From Limnohabitans sp. (GTDB taxonomy: Bacteria > Pseudomonadota > Gammaproteobacteria > Burkholderiales > Burkholderiaceae_C): a stretch of 64,000 nucleotides of DNA. This document shows, in pieces, positions 9,107 through 17,738 of this stretch (position 1 is the stretch's first letter; every line of letters starts with the position of its first letter). Under the pieces are notes generated by a model, which searched no databases, was not told where the DNA came from, and saw only the letters and a program-made list of their open reading frames with translations. Location: assembly GCA_018882835.1 (NCBI GenBank), contig VERE01000005.1:25466-89465 (forward strand), in the 5' to 3' direction. A program made the position numbers and the translations under genes.

Positions 9107-9904
9107 TTACCGGTTGAGGTCGCGCAGGGAGCGCATGATGTAGTCGAAACCGTGCTCGGAGTTTTGCACGACATGAAACAGCGTTTTGGACTCGTCCAGC
9201 AGTGTTTCGAGCCGTTCAATTCCCCGCTCCACATCACTCTGGGCTTGGTTGGACACTTTGCCGTGTCCCGGAAACAAGTGATCCAGGCGCAGCGTCGCCA
9301 AGCGCCGCAAGGAGTAGATGTAGTCACTGATGTTGCCTGACTGCAAAACGCCCCCGACAATGCCATTGGCCATGACCACATCGCCCGAAAATAGCAAGCG
9401 ATGGACCGGCTCATAAAAGCAAACGGCCCCTGAACAATGGCCGGGCGTATGAATCACTTGCAACTCATAGTTGCCCAAATTGATGCTGGCCCCTTCCGAA
9501 AGGAACATGTCGATATGGAACAAGTCTGACGCCGAGCCAAACGCCTTGTTCATCAGGACAAATTCATCTTGCAGTGTCAACTTGTTGGCCGCCAGACGGT
9601 GCGCCGCAACGATGGTTTTGGGGCCGAGTTCGGGCACACCACCCGCATGGTCGATGTGCTCATGGGTGAGAAGTATCATGTGCAGATCATCTTGCGTCAG
9701 CCCGACTTCAGCCAGGCATGCGCGCACGCTTTCAACGCCATCTGGCAGGCAAGAATCGATCAAAACGTTTTTGTGCTGACCCTTGATCAGGTAGGCATGT
9801 GCGGACCGGTTCTGTCCCAATATTTGGTAAACATTGGGATATACCTCCACAATGGTTTTCTTGATCTTGGCCCCTGCAGAGCTCACTTCTTCGGGCATGT
9901 CCAT
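9107..9904 (-). CDS. MBL-fold metallohydrolase in the SulP operon
   Basis: A 265-residue metallo-beta-lactamase-fold protein. The HxHxDH motif is at residues 81-86 (HEHIDH), with further ligands in IHTPGHCSGA and at the C-terminal FPGHG. It resembles glyoxalase II-like or AHL-lactonase-like hydrolases. The ATG at 9904 is preceded by GGAAGGAG six bases away, better than the upstream TTG. The upstream cNMP-domain gene ends one base before this start, and the SulP gene begins 37 bases after its stop. Co-transcription with two proteins that carry cNMP-binding folds hints at a signalling or homeostatic role, but the substrate is not evident. Confidence 0.82.
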   Translation of the reverse strand: MDMPEEVSSAGAKIKKTIVEVYPNVYQILGQNRSAHAYLIKGQHKNVLIDSCLPDGVESVRACLAEVGLTQDDLHMILLTHEHIDHAGGVPELGPKTIVAAHRLAANKLTLQDEFVLMNKAFGSASDLFHIDMFLSEGASINLGNYELQVIHTPGHCSGAVCFYEPVHRLLFSGDVVMANGIVGGVLQSGNISDYIYSLRRLATLRLDHLFPGHGKVSNQAQSDVERGIERLETLLDESKTLFHVVQNSEHGFDYIMRSLRDLNR

Positions 9905-9905
9905 T

Positions 9906-10295
9906 TCAAGCTCCTTCCGCCAAAGCATTCATTGGTTGGCCGGCCTTTGCCAAGCGCTCAGCCATCATTCGTATGACGCTAAGTGCAAATGCGGGCTGTT
10001 GGCTCACCAGATAAACGAAACGCGCTTGATCGACCCTGACCAAACGCGTTTCAGGCGCCAGCGCACGGGCTGACGCAAAGCGCCGGCCTTCTGCGACCAA
10101 CGCCATTTCCCCGAACATCTCGCCTTGCCCGAGTGTGGCAAGGCTGTGGATTTTGTCGCCCTCGGTCTGTCGATAGATTTCGACACTACCGGACAACACC
10201 ACAAACATCTCCCTGCCGGGATCGCCTTCGTGAAAAACCGTCTCACCCGCATCGAACTCTTGTACAAACCGCTCTGCGCTTTTGGGGGTTGCCAT
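9906..10295 (-). CDS. Stand-alone cyclic-nucleotide-binding domain protein
   Basis: A small cytoplasmic protein of 129 residues made of one cNMP-binding (CRP-type beta-barrel) domain: FHEGDPGREMFVVLSGSVEIY, then the cassette FGEMALVAEGRRFASARA, which keeps the Glu and an Arg suited to bind the cyclic phosphate. There is no helix-turn-helix, so it is not a transcription factor. I prefer the ATG at 10295; the frame can also start at a TTG at 10310. It is first in the operon with an MBL hydrolase and the SulP transporter. It may act as a regulatory subunit for the transporter or hydrolase, which is inference from context. Confidence 0.75.
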   Translation of the reverse strand: MATPKSAERFVQEFDAGETVFHEGDPGREMFVVLSGSVEIYRQTEGDKIHSLATLGQGEMFGEMALVAEGRRFASARALAPETRLVRVDQARFVYLVSQQPAFALSVIRMMAERLAKAGQPMNALAEGA

Positions 10296-10661
10296 CGCTG
10301 TTTCCGTCAACCTAAAAATGGAAATGATAGCAATTTATTAAATTTGCAAAATTTCCAATATCAGAATTTTGTCAACAGACTTGCCTCAGCGCTCAGGCAT
10401 TTGCAACTCAATAAAGAACAACTGCACCTAGCGAAGCAGGCTCATCCAATTTTTTTCAATGATGATGGTGTGCGTCCCCAAGAACAGCTCGAGGCGGTGT
10501 TACTTTCAGGGGGAAGGGTCACCGGTTTGAGGCTCGATAAACAGTATCCCCTAGAACTTAACGGCTACGCAGGCTCACCGCTGAATCCATGGGATCAGGC
10601 TTGATTGTCAAACCTCCATTTTTCAAGTCAAATCGGCACACTATTTCAAGGAGATTCGACT
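10296..10661. other. Intergenic stretch with an unassigned ORF fragment
   Basis: This 366-base region separates the divergent cNMP and amidotransferase operons. Its first 80 bases are A+T-rich and probably hold promoters. From about 10348 to 10604 the plus strand has an open frame with protein-like composition, ending GSPLNPWDQA before a TGA, but no convincing start or ribosome-binding site. I recognise no family in it. It may be the decayed end of a lost gene. No strong hairpin was seen. Confidence 0.3.
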
Positions 10662-11456
10662 ATGTGCCGATGGGTAGCTTACGCCGGTCCTGAAATTTAT
10701 CTGGAAGACATTCTGTTCCATCAATCACACTCCATTGTCAGCCAAAGCCTCTCCGCCAAGGAATCAGTTTTCACGACCAATGGTGATGGGTTTGGGGTTG
10801 CTTGGTACACAGCACGGACCCACGCTGGACTTTTCAAAGACGTATTGCCCGCATGGAATGATGCGAACTTGAGGTCTTTGGCCAGCCACATTAGAACCCG
10901 TATGTTCTTTGCGCATGTTCGAGCGACCACCGGCACCTCGGTCAATCGCGCCAACTGTCATCCCTTCATTTGGCGAAATTGGACATTCATGCACAACGGT
11001 CAAATTGGCAACTGGCCAAATTGCAGAAAAGCCTTTGAGTCTCACATCGACGCCAGCATTTTTTCTCTTCGCGAAGGCACCACCGACAGCGAGGCCATGT
11101 TTTTGCTCGCCATCAGTTTGGGGCTGGAGCACAATCCCATTCAGGCATTGAACGACACCCTTCGCATCGCTCTGCAAACCATGCGGGATCACGGCGCAGA
11201 TGAGCCACTGCGAGCCACCCTGGCGCTCACCAACGGCCAAGAAATTTGGGCCGTGCGATTTGCCAGCGACGCACGCTCTCCATCACTTTATTATGGTTCG
11301 GCACAGACCCGCGCACACGAACAAGGCGGCAACCCTGTCAATACCATTGCCTCAGAGCCGATTGACTCAGAGGCAGACCGTTGGCACCGGGTCGATGCAG
11401 GCACGGGCATTCACTGGACCCCCGATGGGCTTCAATCGTTTTCACTTCATTTGTGA
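10662..11456 (+). CDS. Class II glutamine amidotransferase (YafJ/EgtC-like)
   Basis: A 264-residue Ntn-type glutamine amidotransferase. The nucleophile is Cys2, exposed after removal of Met1 (MCRWVAYAG). Other family segments are NGDGFGVAWY near residue 40, HVRATTG (oxyanion and substrate arginine) near 85, and FMHNGQI near 110, where the Asn-Gly completes the glutaminase site. AAGGAG stands seven bases before this ATG, and an upstream TTG in frame lacks a site. There is no synthase domain, so ammonia must pass to an unknown partner or the protein hydrolyses gamma-glutamyl amides by itself. It is monocistronic. Confidence 0.87.
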   Translation: MCRWVAYAGPEIYLEDILFHQSHSIVSQSLSAKESVFTTNGDGFGVAWYTARTHAGLFKDVLPAWNDANLRSLASHIRTRMFFAHVRATTGTSVNRANCHPFIWRNWTFMHNGQIGNWPNCRKAFESHIDASIFSLREGTTDSEAMFLLAISLGLEHNPIQALNDTLRIALQTMRDHGADEPLRATLALTNGQEIWAVRFASDARSPSLYYGSAQTRAHEQGGNPVNTIASEPIDSEADRWHRVDAGTGIHWTPDGLQSFSLHL

Positions 11457-11514
11457 AACGCTCTGGGCGTGAAAGTTAAAGATGCGTTGACCCCCTCTGC
11501 CTCATAACCACCTC

Positions 11515-13005
11515 ATGAAGCGCTGTATCCGTCACTATTGGATAGTTTTCATTTTTTCAAGCTTGGCAGGCTGTGGGTTTGACGACCTCAGATTGGCGCA
11601 ATTTTTAGCTATGGCGCCAGCTTTCTCAAGAGCGAGCCTCCATACGCCTGACCTCGAACCCATCTATGTATCGTTTTGCAATAACGACTCACGTTCGCTC
11701 CAGCATGTGGTTCCCGTTGACATGAATAAAGATGGGCGAATGGACCTGTTACTGTGGCTCTGGTGCAGCCCAGTCTCCGACCGTTCCACCTTCATCGGGC
11801 CTACACCCAGCCGTTTGGTTGTTTTTTTACAGAATTCACAAGGTATTTTCAGGAACGGAACCGCGGAAATTTTCGGAAAAGAAAACGTTCAACCTGGAGG
11901 AAGTGGCGAGTACTATGTCACAGGTGATTTCAATCAAGATGGCTACACCGATATTTTTTGGACAGCCGCCAGAGAGGATGGCCGAGGCTACAGCGATTGG
12001 TCTACCCAATGGTCTGCAAACATCGCGGTCATGAGTCAAGGCAACGGAACATACCGTCTGGACATGGTCGGAAGTCCAAACTGGAATTCAGGCGTTTCAA
12101 GTATTGACAACGCGCAAGGCGGTCTGGATCTGCTGGCAAGCTCAAACTCTGATTCACCCAAGCGATGGCGCTACGACCTCCAATCTGGCTGGATCAATAT
12201 TCCGGGCTATGAATGGACAGGCGGCAATGGCACTCTCTTTTTAAGTCGGACCGCACCCAACAAAGAGTCGACAACCGCCTTGGTGACCTACAGCAACCCA
12301 ACGGAACTGGGCATCAAACTCTACACCTACTTGGGTGGCAGTTGGAATTCAAGTTCAAAGTTTTCTTATCCTGCTTCCGTCATTCAGAAAAAGGACACGC
12401 AAACCGAACCCACACCGGCTGCGTTTGTCAGCATCGAAGGCATTGATTACATTGATCCAAGCTTTTCATTTACCTGCCAGATCAAGAGAGCACCCTCAAG
12501 TGCCCCTGAATTTCTAACGGTATTCGAAGCTCAAAAAATCATAGGGGGTTATCACGGCCAAGTCATCGTCTATTACTCACCCGAGTCACCACTGGAAGAG
12601 CTCTTCAAAATCATGTCATTCAGCCCCGGCACTCAAAATGAGCTGGTTAAAAGTGATCTTGTAATTCGCAACGAAGTGACTTCTGAAGTCAAGGCCAACC
12701 GGATGGCCTGTCTTGACTTGAACGGTGACAATTACGATGACATTATTTTGTATGTAAGCAAACCTGAACAAACGCCCATCATTTACCTGAATGACAGAAA
12801 TGGCGGATTTGACAGGGTGCGCGCGAGTGTTTTTCCCACCTCACCGAGCAACCATACTTCTAGCAATTACGTTTTTGCTGATATCAACAACGATGGCGCC
12901 AAAGATTTGATCTACTTTCAAATCAATGGCCAGGGTGGCTCGCCAAATCAGCTGACGATCTACAAAGCGAACCGCCAACTGAATTTTTTCGACGTCATCC
13001 GGTGA
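11515..13005 (+). CDS. VCBS/FG-GAP-repeat lipoprotein
   Basis: A predicted surface or periplasmic lipoprotein of 496 residues. The N terminus is a lipoprotein signal with lipobox LAGC at residues 18-21. Calcium-binding-type repeat motifs typical of FG-GAP/VCBS propellers recur: DMNKDGRMDLLL (about 70), DFNQDGYTDIFW (about 144), DLNGDNYDDIILY (about 402) and DINNDGAKDLIYF (about 461). This suggests a beta-propeller interrupted by less conserved blades. Base composition is lower in G+C than the flanking genes. No operon partner is apparent and no enzymatic motif was seen. The function is unknown; adhesion or polymer binding is the usual guess for this architecture. Confidence 0.75.
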   Translation: MKRCIRHYWIVFIFSSLAGCGFDDLRLAQFLAMAPAFSRASLHTPDLEPIYVSFCNNDSRSLQHVVPVDMNKDGRMDLLLWLWCSPVSDRSTFIGPTPSRLVVFLQNSQGIFRNGTAEIFGKENVQPGGSGEYYVTGDFNQDGYTDIFWTAAREDGRGYSDWSTQWSANIAVMSQGNGTYRLDMVGSPNWNSGVSSIDNAQGGLDLLASSNSDSPKRWRYDLQSGWINIPGYEWTGGNGTLFLSRTAPNKESTTALVTYSNPTELGIKLYTYLGGSWNSSSKFSYPASVIQKKDTQTEPTPAAFVSIEGIDYIDPSFSFTCQIKRAPSSAPEFLTVFEAQKIIGGYHGQVIVYYSPESPLEELFKIMSFSPGTQNELVKSDLVIRNEVTSEVKANRMACLDLNGDNYDDIILYVSKPEQTPIIYLNDRNGGFDRVRASVFPTSPSNHTSSNYVFADINNDGAKDLIYFQINGQGGSPNQLTIYKANRQLNFFDVIR

Positions 13006-13072
13006 TCTTCTAAAGTTCCCCTCGCCTATGCCGATTCCATGAGTAAATCTTCTTCTTTTTTAGGAGGGAATG

Positions 13073-13294
13073 ATGGAACTGCGTATCAGACAATTAAGTG
13101 ATGTCGCCCGACTTAACATGAGCACCAGCGCTAGGATTTCTCAAGCGCTGCGGGTTAATGACATTGGCACTGCGCAAAAATTAGCTGAAACTGTAGCCCT
13201 TGCCACGAAAAACTTGCGGGCACAAGCTACCGCTTCTGAGCCGCAGCAAAAACCCCCTTCACAAGGAATGCATAAAGTAGATGTATGGGCATGA
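13073..13294 (+). CDS. Small hypothetical protein with strong RBS
   Basis: A 73-residue ORF with one of the strongest ribosome-binding sites in the window (TAGGAGGGA) just ahead of paired ATG codons at 13070 and 13073; the second has better spacing. The N-terminal half (residues 1-48) looks helical and polar, and the C-terminal part is rich in Gln and Pro. I recognise no domain. The stop codon sits inside the left arm of a perfect hairpin (13288-13311). The strong translation signal argues that it is a real gene; its short length and lack of family keep confidence moderate. Confidence 0.45.
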   Translation: MELRIRQLSDVARLNMSTSARISQALRVNDIGTAQKLAETVALATKNLRAQATASEPQQKPPSQGMHKVDVWA

Positions 13295-13311
13295 ACCAGG
13301 GGGTTCATGCC
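13288..13311 (+). terminator. Perfect hairpin overlapping the stop codon of the small ORF
   Basis: Arms GGCATGAACC and GGTTCATGCC (10 bp) with a 4-base loop, AGGG. The TGA of the small ORF is in the left arm. No T-run follows, so classic intrinsic termination is not assured; a translation-coupled or mRNA-stabilising hairpin is also possible. A second hairpin (13351-13370, GAGGGCTTT/AAAGCCCTC) lies 40 bases on. Confidence 0.4.
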
Positions 13312-13340
13312 GCCGGCTCGTTGTAGGCGCAAATCCTTGT

Positions 13341-13485
13341 AGCTAACGCAGAGGGCTTTGAAAAGCCCTCCAGCCACTGACTCTGATTGCCAATTCGCTT
13401 GCGATTTAATCCGAGCAACTTCCGTATAAGCAGGCTTCTGCGTGTTACCAAAGCTAGCGAGCATAGATCCCCAATCCCGTTAGCT
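13341..13485. repeat. 145-bp segment bounded by inverted AGCTAACG with inner hairpin
   Basis: The segment starts with AGCTAACG and ends with CGTTAGCT, its exact inverse, and holds the 9-bp hairpin at 13351-13370. Its size and its place after a small ORF recall integron attC sites, but the GTTAGCT end departs from the GTTRRRY core at one position and no integrase gene is near. It is listed as an unexplained structure. Confidence 0.25.
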
Positions 13486-13496
13486 CGGCCCAATGT

Positions 13497-14447
13497 CTAC
13501 CGTTTTTTCGCAACGTCCAATTTGCGGCGTTGACTCTGCAGAAACAAGGTGCTGCAAACGTCCCTTAGCCAGCGGTTCGCCGGGTCATGGTGGAAGCGGG
13601 TATGCCAGTACTGCTTCACTGTGAAGCCATCAATAGGCAATGGGCATGGCAATACGCGCAAACCGGCTGCGAGCGCCAGCGTTTCCCCTATGTGCCTGGG
13701 CAGTGTTGCAATCAAATCACTGCCCTGCAAAATGGCGGGCAGGCCTAAAAAGCCAGGTAACGCCAGTTGAACCTGACGTTGTTGCCCTGCTCTTTTCAAG
13801 GCGTTGTCCAGCAAGGTAGCACCGGTACCAGAGACTATGCCAACGTGCGCTTCTGACACATAGTTCTTGAGCGTGAACTTGGCGCCCAAACGCGGGTGCA
13901 TTGGGTTGGCCAAACAGATCCAATCCTGGTCAAACAAGGCTTGTTGGTAAAACCCCGCCTCCAGCCCTGGGATCAAGCCCAATGCCAGATCAGCGTCACC
14001 TGACTGCAGTTCAGAAGCCATTTGGGGACCAAGGGTCGCCGCCTCCAACCGGATACCCGGTGCCAGCGCATGAACATGCGCAAACAACTTTGGCATTAAT
14101 GTGATGTGACTGGCATCGGTCATGAAGATGCGAAACCTGCGTTCACTGGTGGCCACATCAAATTGGTTGGCACTGGAGATCAGTTGCGACATCCCGCAAA
14201 GCACCTGACGCACCGCAGGCATCAGATCTTCGGTTCGCGGTGTCGGTTGCATGCCCCCGGATGTTCGAACAAACAGTGGGTCTGAGAGCATCTTTCTCAA
14301 CCTGGCCAAACCGATACTGACCGTGGGTTGGCTTAATGCTATTTGCTCTGCAGTTCGGGTCACGCTTCGTGTGGCATAGAGCGCATCAAGCAGCCTCAGC
14401 AACTTGAGGTCGATTTCCGTCGGGTTAAGTTCCGAATTCTTCGTCAT
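13497..14447 (-). CDS. LysR-family transcriptional regulator (NodD/LinR-like)
   Basis: A 316-residue LysR-type regulator. The winged helix-turn-helix is at about residues 12-70 (LLRLLDALYATRSVTRTAEQIALSQPTVSIGLARLRKML), with the longer N-terminal lead typical of the NodD/PcpR/LinR branch. The effector domain covers 95-300. It is divergent from the ketopantoate-reductase-like gene at 14553 across 105 bases of A+T-rich DNA, the usual layout for a LysR protein and its target operon. The likely role is control of the CoA-transferase operon at 14.5-17.6 kb in response to a pathway intermediate, inferred from position. Confidence 0.88.
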   Translation of the reverse strand: MTKNSELNPTEIDLKLLRLLDALYATRSVTRTAEQIALSQPTVSIGLARLRKMLSDPLFVRTSGGMQPTPRTEDLMPAVRQVLCGMSQLISSANQFDVATSERRFRIFMTDASHITLMPKLFAHVHALAPGIRLEAATLGPQMASELQSGDADLALGLIPGLEAGFYQQALFDQDWICLANPMHPRLGAKFTLKNYVSEAHVGIVSGTGATLLDNALKRAGQQRQVQLALPGFLGLPAILQGSDLIATLPRHIGETLALAAGLRVLPCPLPIDGFTVKQYWHTRFHHDPANRWLRDVCSTLFLQSQRRKLDVAKKR

Positions 14448-14552
14448 ATTTAAATTTTCAATATTTATTATTTATTTCATTGTATTTACCTAATTTTGTT
14501 CCAGTATTAGCATCCGCGCAACTCGACCAAATGCAAGAGATAGGAGTGCACA

Positions 14553-15491
14553 TTGAAGATAGCTGTACTGGGCGCGGGTGCGCTGGGTTGCGCAATGGGA
14601 AGTTGCCTCAGCGAATCGGGACACGAGGTCTGGTTGATCAATCGCCGCGAAGATCACGTCGAAACGATGAACACGCTTGGGCTTTGCGTTCAGGTCAATG
14701 GGGCAGACCGGTACACGCCCGTCAAGGCGGCGTTGCATGCTTCTCATGTTGCCGCGCAAATCGGCACCGTCGATCTGCTGTTAGTGCTCGTCAAATCATT
14801 CCATACGCGCGAAGCCATCACTTCCTCCACTTCAATCGTAGGCCCCGATACGGTCGTCTTGTCGCTGCAAAACGGCCTTGGCCATGAGGATGTACTGGCA
14901 GAGGTCGTGGGGCGCGACAAAGTGATGGCCGGCAAAACATATGCCGGAGGCGTCATGCTCGGTCCTGGCCGGATCATTTGCGGTACAGAGGGCAAGGAAA
15001 CTTACATTGGCGAACTTGAGGGACGCATGACCGATCGCGTCCAGCGCGTGGCTGCGGCATTCAATGCAGCCGGATTGATCACCCACATCAGCGACAACAT
15101 CATGGGCACGATCTGGGAGAAGCTCCTGGTGAATGTAGCTACCGGCGCATTGAGTGGCATCACCCGCCTTGCTTATGGCGATTTGTACCAGGTGCCAGAA
15201 GTCAAGGCCTGCGCATTGGCTGCTGTGCAGGAGGCCATGGATGTTGCCCGAGCCTGCGGCATTGGCCTTTCTGTCAATGACCCTGAGCAGCCCTGGATCA
15301 AGGCAGCCGCAGGACTTCCGCCAGAATTCAAGGCGTCCATGCTGCAAAGCCTTGAAAAGGGCTCTGTCACCGAGGTGGACTATGTCAACGGCTCGGTGGT
15401 TCGGTGGGGGCAGAAATGTGGGGTACCCACGCCGGTGAACAGCACCCTGGTCGCTTGCCTCAAAGGCATCGAGCGCCGCTTCACAACATAA
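14553..15491 (+). CDS. Ketopantoate reductase-family oxidoreductase
   Basis: A 312-residue NAD(P)-dependent reductase of the PanE/ApbA family. The Rossmann motif is at the very start (KIAVLGAGALGCAMG), followed by LLLVLVKSFHT and the catalytic Lys region near IWEKLLVNVA (about residue 190), then the helical domain with EVDYVNGSVVRWGQKCGVPTPVN. The start is TTG with TAGGAG eight bases before. It is the first gene of an operon with a VOC protein, a MaoC hydratase and a class III CoA transferase, which argues against pantoate synthesis and for reduction of a 2-keto acid or oxidation of a hydroxy acid in a catabolic route. Confidence 0.85.
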   Translation: MKIAVLGAGALGCAMGSCLSESGHEVWLINRREDHVETMNTLGLCVQVNGADRYTPVKAALHASHVAAQIGTVDLLLVLVKSFHTREAITSSTSIVGPDTVVLSLQNGLGHEDVLAEVVGRDKVMAGKTYAGGVMLGPGRIICGTEGKETYIGELEGRMTDRVQRVAAAFNAAGLITHISDNIMGTIWEKLLVNVATGALSGITRLAYGDLYQVPEVKACALAAVQEAMDVARACGIGLSVNDPEQPWIKAAAGLPPEFKASMLQSLEKGSVTEVDYVNGSVVRWGQKCGVPTPVNSTLVACLKGIERRFTT

Positions 15492-15505
15492 CTCAAGGAG
15501 TCACC

Positions 15506-15901
15506 ATGGCGATCAAAGCCTACGTTGAACATGTGGCCGTGCGGGTCAGGGATATTCGCTGGCACATCAATTTCTTTAGCGAAGTTCTTGGGATGGACGT
15601 GCGAGAAATCGATGGCCCCACCGATGATCCGAAGCAGTACTGGACAATGGGCGGAATGCAGTTCATTGCCGCGCCAGATTTTAAGGCTCCGCCCAGCAAT
15701 GATGATGGCTGGCTGGCGCATCTTGGGATCATGGTCGATGACCTTGAAGCGGCGCTTCAAGCAGCCGAACCTTGGGGCGTCAAAACATTGCCGCAAGGTC
15801 GCAATTGGTTGCAATTGCCAGACGGGCTTGCAGTTGAGCTCATTCAGGCGGCCCCCGGCACCGTGCAGCAGGCCCTCCTGGTCAATCCGCGCGCCCAATG
15901 A
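15506..15901 (+). CDS. VOC-superfamily (glyoxalase-like) protein
   Basis: A single-module vicinal-oxygen-chelate protein of 131 residues (AYVEHVAVRVRDIRWHINFFSEVLG... at the N terminus; WLQLPDGLAVELIQA near the end). A start His and a C-terminal Glu fit the metal ligands of half a glyoxalase fold, and a dimer would form two metal sites. The ATG follows AAGGAG at ideal spacing, 14 bases after the preceding stop. Members with such neighbours include methylmalonyl-CoA epimerase-like enzymes and lactoylglutathione lyase-like proteins; which one applies is not decided by sequence. Confidence 0.8.
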   Translation: MAIKAYVEHVAVRVRDIRWHINFFSEVLGMDVREIDGPTDDPKQYWTMGGMQFIAAPDFKAPPSNDDGWLAHLGIMVDDLEAALQAAEPWGVKTLPQGRNWLQLPDGLAVELIQAAPGTVQQALLVNPRAQ

Positions 15902-15916
15902 CCCAAGGAATCGACC

Positions 15917-16402
15917 ATGAAAATCACGCCCCCTGCCATCCACTTCAAGACAGCCGAGAAATACTGGGACGACGCCAAGGAAGGCGATGCCTGCATCAGC
16001 CCCAGTTACGAGGTCACCGAGGAACGTATCAACGCCTACGCTGTGCTGACCGGTGATTACACCCCTGTGCACATTGATGAAGACTACGCCAAAACCACGC
16101 CATTTGGAACCCGCGTGGCGCATGGCCTTTTTGGCCTGTCCATCGCGGATGGCCTCAAAACACAAAGCGAGTACCGATTTTTGCCTGGCATGTCATTGGG
16201 CTGGACTTGGGACTTTTTGCTCCCCATCAAGATCAACGATGTGCTGCACGTCAAATTCACAGTCACAGGCTTGCGGGCCAGCAAGAGTCGGCCAGGCTGG
16301 GGCATCGTCATTCTGCCCTCGTCGCTGATCAACCAGCATGGCCAAGTCGTCCACAAAGGTGAGCATCGCCTGATGATCCCTCGTCGCCCAGGAGCGTTCT
16401 GA
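15917..16402 (+). CDS. MaoC-family (R)-specific acyl-CoA hydratase
   Basis: A 161-residue hot-dog-fold hydratase. The catalytic Asp/His pair is clear in LTGDYTPVHIDEDYA (D47 and H52 or nearby), followed by the conserved TPFGTRVAHGLFGLS. It would hydrate an enoyl-CoA to a 3-hydroxyacyl-CoA in the cytoplasm. AAGGAATC precedes the ATG. The last base of its TGA is the first base of the ATG of the CoA-transferase gene, so the two are translationally coupled. The MaoC plus CaiB/BaiF pairing is known from dicarboxylate routes such as mesaconate or itaconate degradation, a possible role here. Confidence 0.87.
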   Translation: MKITPPAIHFKTAEKYWDDAKEGDACISPSYEVTEERINAYAVLTGDYTPVHIDEDYAKTTPFGTRVAHGLFGLSIADGLKTQSEYRFLPGMSLGWTWDFLLPIKINDVLHVKFTVTGLRASKSRPGWGIVILPSSLINQHGQVVHKGEHRLMIPRRPGAF

Positions 16403-17625
16403 TGCAAAACCTGCCCCTCCAAGGTATTCGGGTGATCGATTACAGCCACTTTCTAGCAGGTCCCTATGTGGGCCGATGCCTGGCCGCCATGGGCGCTGAA
16501 GTCATCAAGGTGGAACGCCCGGGGCTGGGCGACGCTGGACGCCAGCATGCGCACGTTCTTGACGATCAGCAAAGCGGCTACTTTCTGCAACTGAACATGG
16601 GGAAGCAAGGGGTCAGTGTCAACATGAAAGACCCGCGCGGCAAAGACTTCATGCAAAAACTGTGTGACAGCGCCGATGTCTTCATTGAAAACTACCGCCC
16701 TGGCGCCCTGGACAAACTGGGCCTGGGCTACAAGGAGCTGTCTGAGCGCAACCCGCAGTTGGTGTATTGCTCGATCTCGGCTTACGGCCACACCGGGCCC
16801 GACTCGCACCGCGCGGGATTTGGCCTGATCGCAGAAGCCAAGAGCGGCATCATGCAGATGGTGGGGGTCCCCGGAGAAGCGCCCCCACTGCTGCGCATCT
16901 CGCTGGGCGACATGTACACCGGCATCCACGCAGTGGCCGCCATCAATGCCGCGCTGCTGGGGCGCATGCGTTCCGGCAAGGGACAACACATCGACATGGC
17001 GCTCTACGACACGCTGGTCTCCATGCACGAATATGCGGTGCAGTGCTATACCCTTTCTGGTGGCAAGGTGCTGCCACAACAAACCGGGCACGATATGCCA
17101 ACCTCGACGCTCTACGGGGTGTTTCGGGCCAACGACGGTGACCTGGTTATCGCGGCGCAAGTGGACGACGCCTGGTTGCGATTTGCCAACATGCTGGAAC
17201 AGCATGGCGGGCCTGCAGGCTTTGGCAGCGACACCCGTTTTCACAGCCTCGCGGGACGCAATACCCACCGCGAAGAGGTTCTGGCCACTGTCAAGACCTG
17301 GGTCGCGCAGCGCACCGTGGCCGAGGTCCTGGCCCTGCTGGATGGCATCGATGTGCCCAGCGCCAAGGTGCAGCGTATTGACGAGGTTCTCAATGACCCC
17401 CAAATTCAGGCACGTGGCATGGTGCTGGAACAGCAACACCCGCGCTACGGCATCCTCAAAATGCCCAATCTGCCGTTCCGTTTTTCGGACTGCGACACCA
17501 CGGCACCGATGCAACAGGTTGCCCCTGACATGGGTCAGCACAACGCCCAGATTGCCCGCACTCTGGGCTATTCCGATGCCGACATTCAAACCATGCAGTC
17601 CGAGGGCGTTCTGTTTTCGAAATGA
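16402..17625 (+). CDS. CaiB/BaiF family III CoA transferase
   Basis: A 407-residue class III CoA transferase, full length. The N-terminal signature (LPLQGIRVIDYSHFLAGPY) and GAEVIKVERP are followed by FIENYRPGALDKLGLGY and the CSISAYGHTGP block. The catalytic Asp is in the ISLGDMYTGIHAV region, near residue 170. It moves CoA between carboxylic acids without a covalent CoA-ester intermediate in the active site of another family. It ends the operon that starts at 14553 and would activate the substrate acid hydrated by the MaoC protein. Confidence 0.92.
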   Translation: MQNLPLQGIRVIDYSHFLAGPYVGRCLAAMGAEVIKVERPGLGDAGRQHAHVLDDQQSGYFLQLNMGKQGVSVNMKDPRGKDFMQKLCDSADVFIENYRPGALDKLGLGYKELSERNPQLVYCSISAYGHTGPDSHRAGFGLIAEAKSGIMQMVGVPGEAPPLLRISLGDMYTGIHAVAAINAALLGRMRSGKGQHIDMALYDTLVSMHEYAVQCYTLSGGKVLPQQTGHDMPTSTLYGVFRANDGDLVIAAQVDDAWLRFANMLEQHGGPAGFGSDTRFHSLAGRNTHREEVLATVKTWVAQRTVAEVLALLDGIDVPSAKVQRIDEVLNDPQIQARGMVLEQQHPRYGILKMPNLPFRFSDCDTTAPMQQVAPDMGQHNAQIARTLGYSDADIQTMQSEGVLFSK

Positions 17626-17738
17626 ACTCTAAGCCAAGCCTGATCACTGTTCATCCATGCCAGCCCGACTGACCTCTTGCCAATCTTCTGAATTTGTATA
17701 TATTGGTGAGACATCAACCCGCTTGATTGGACTGCAGC

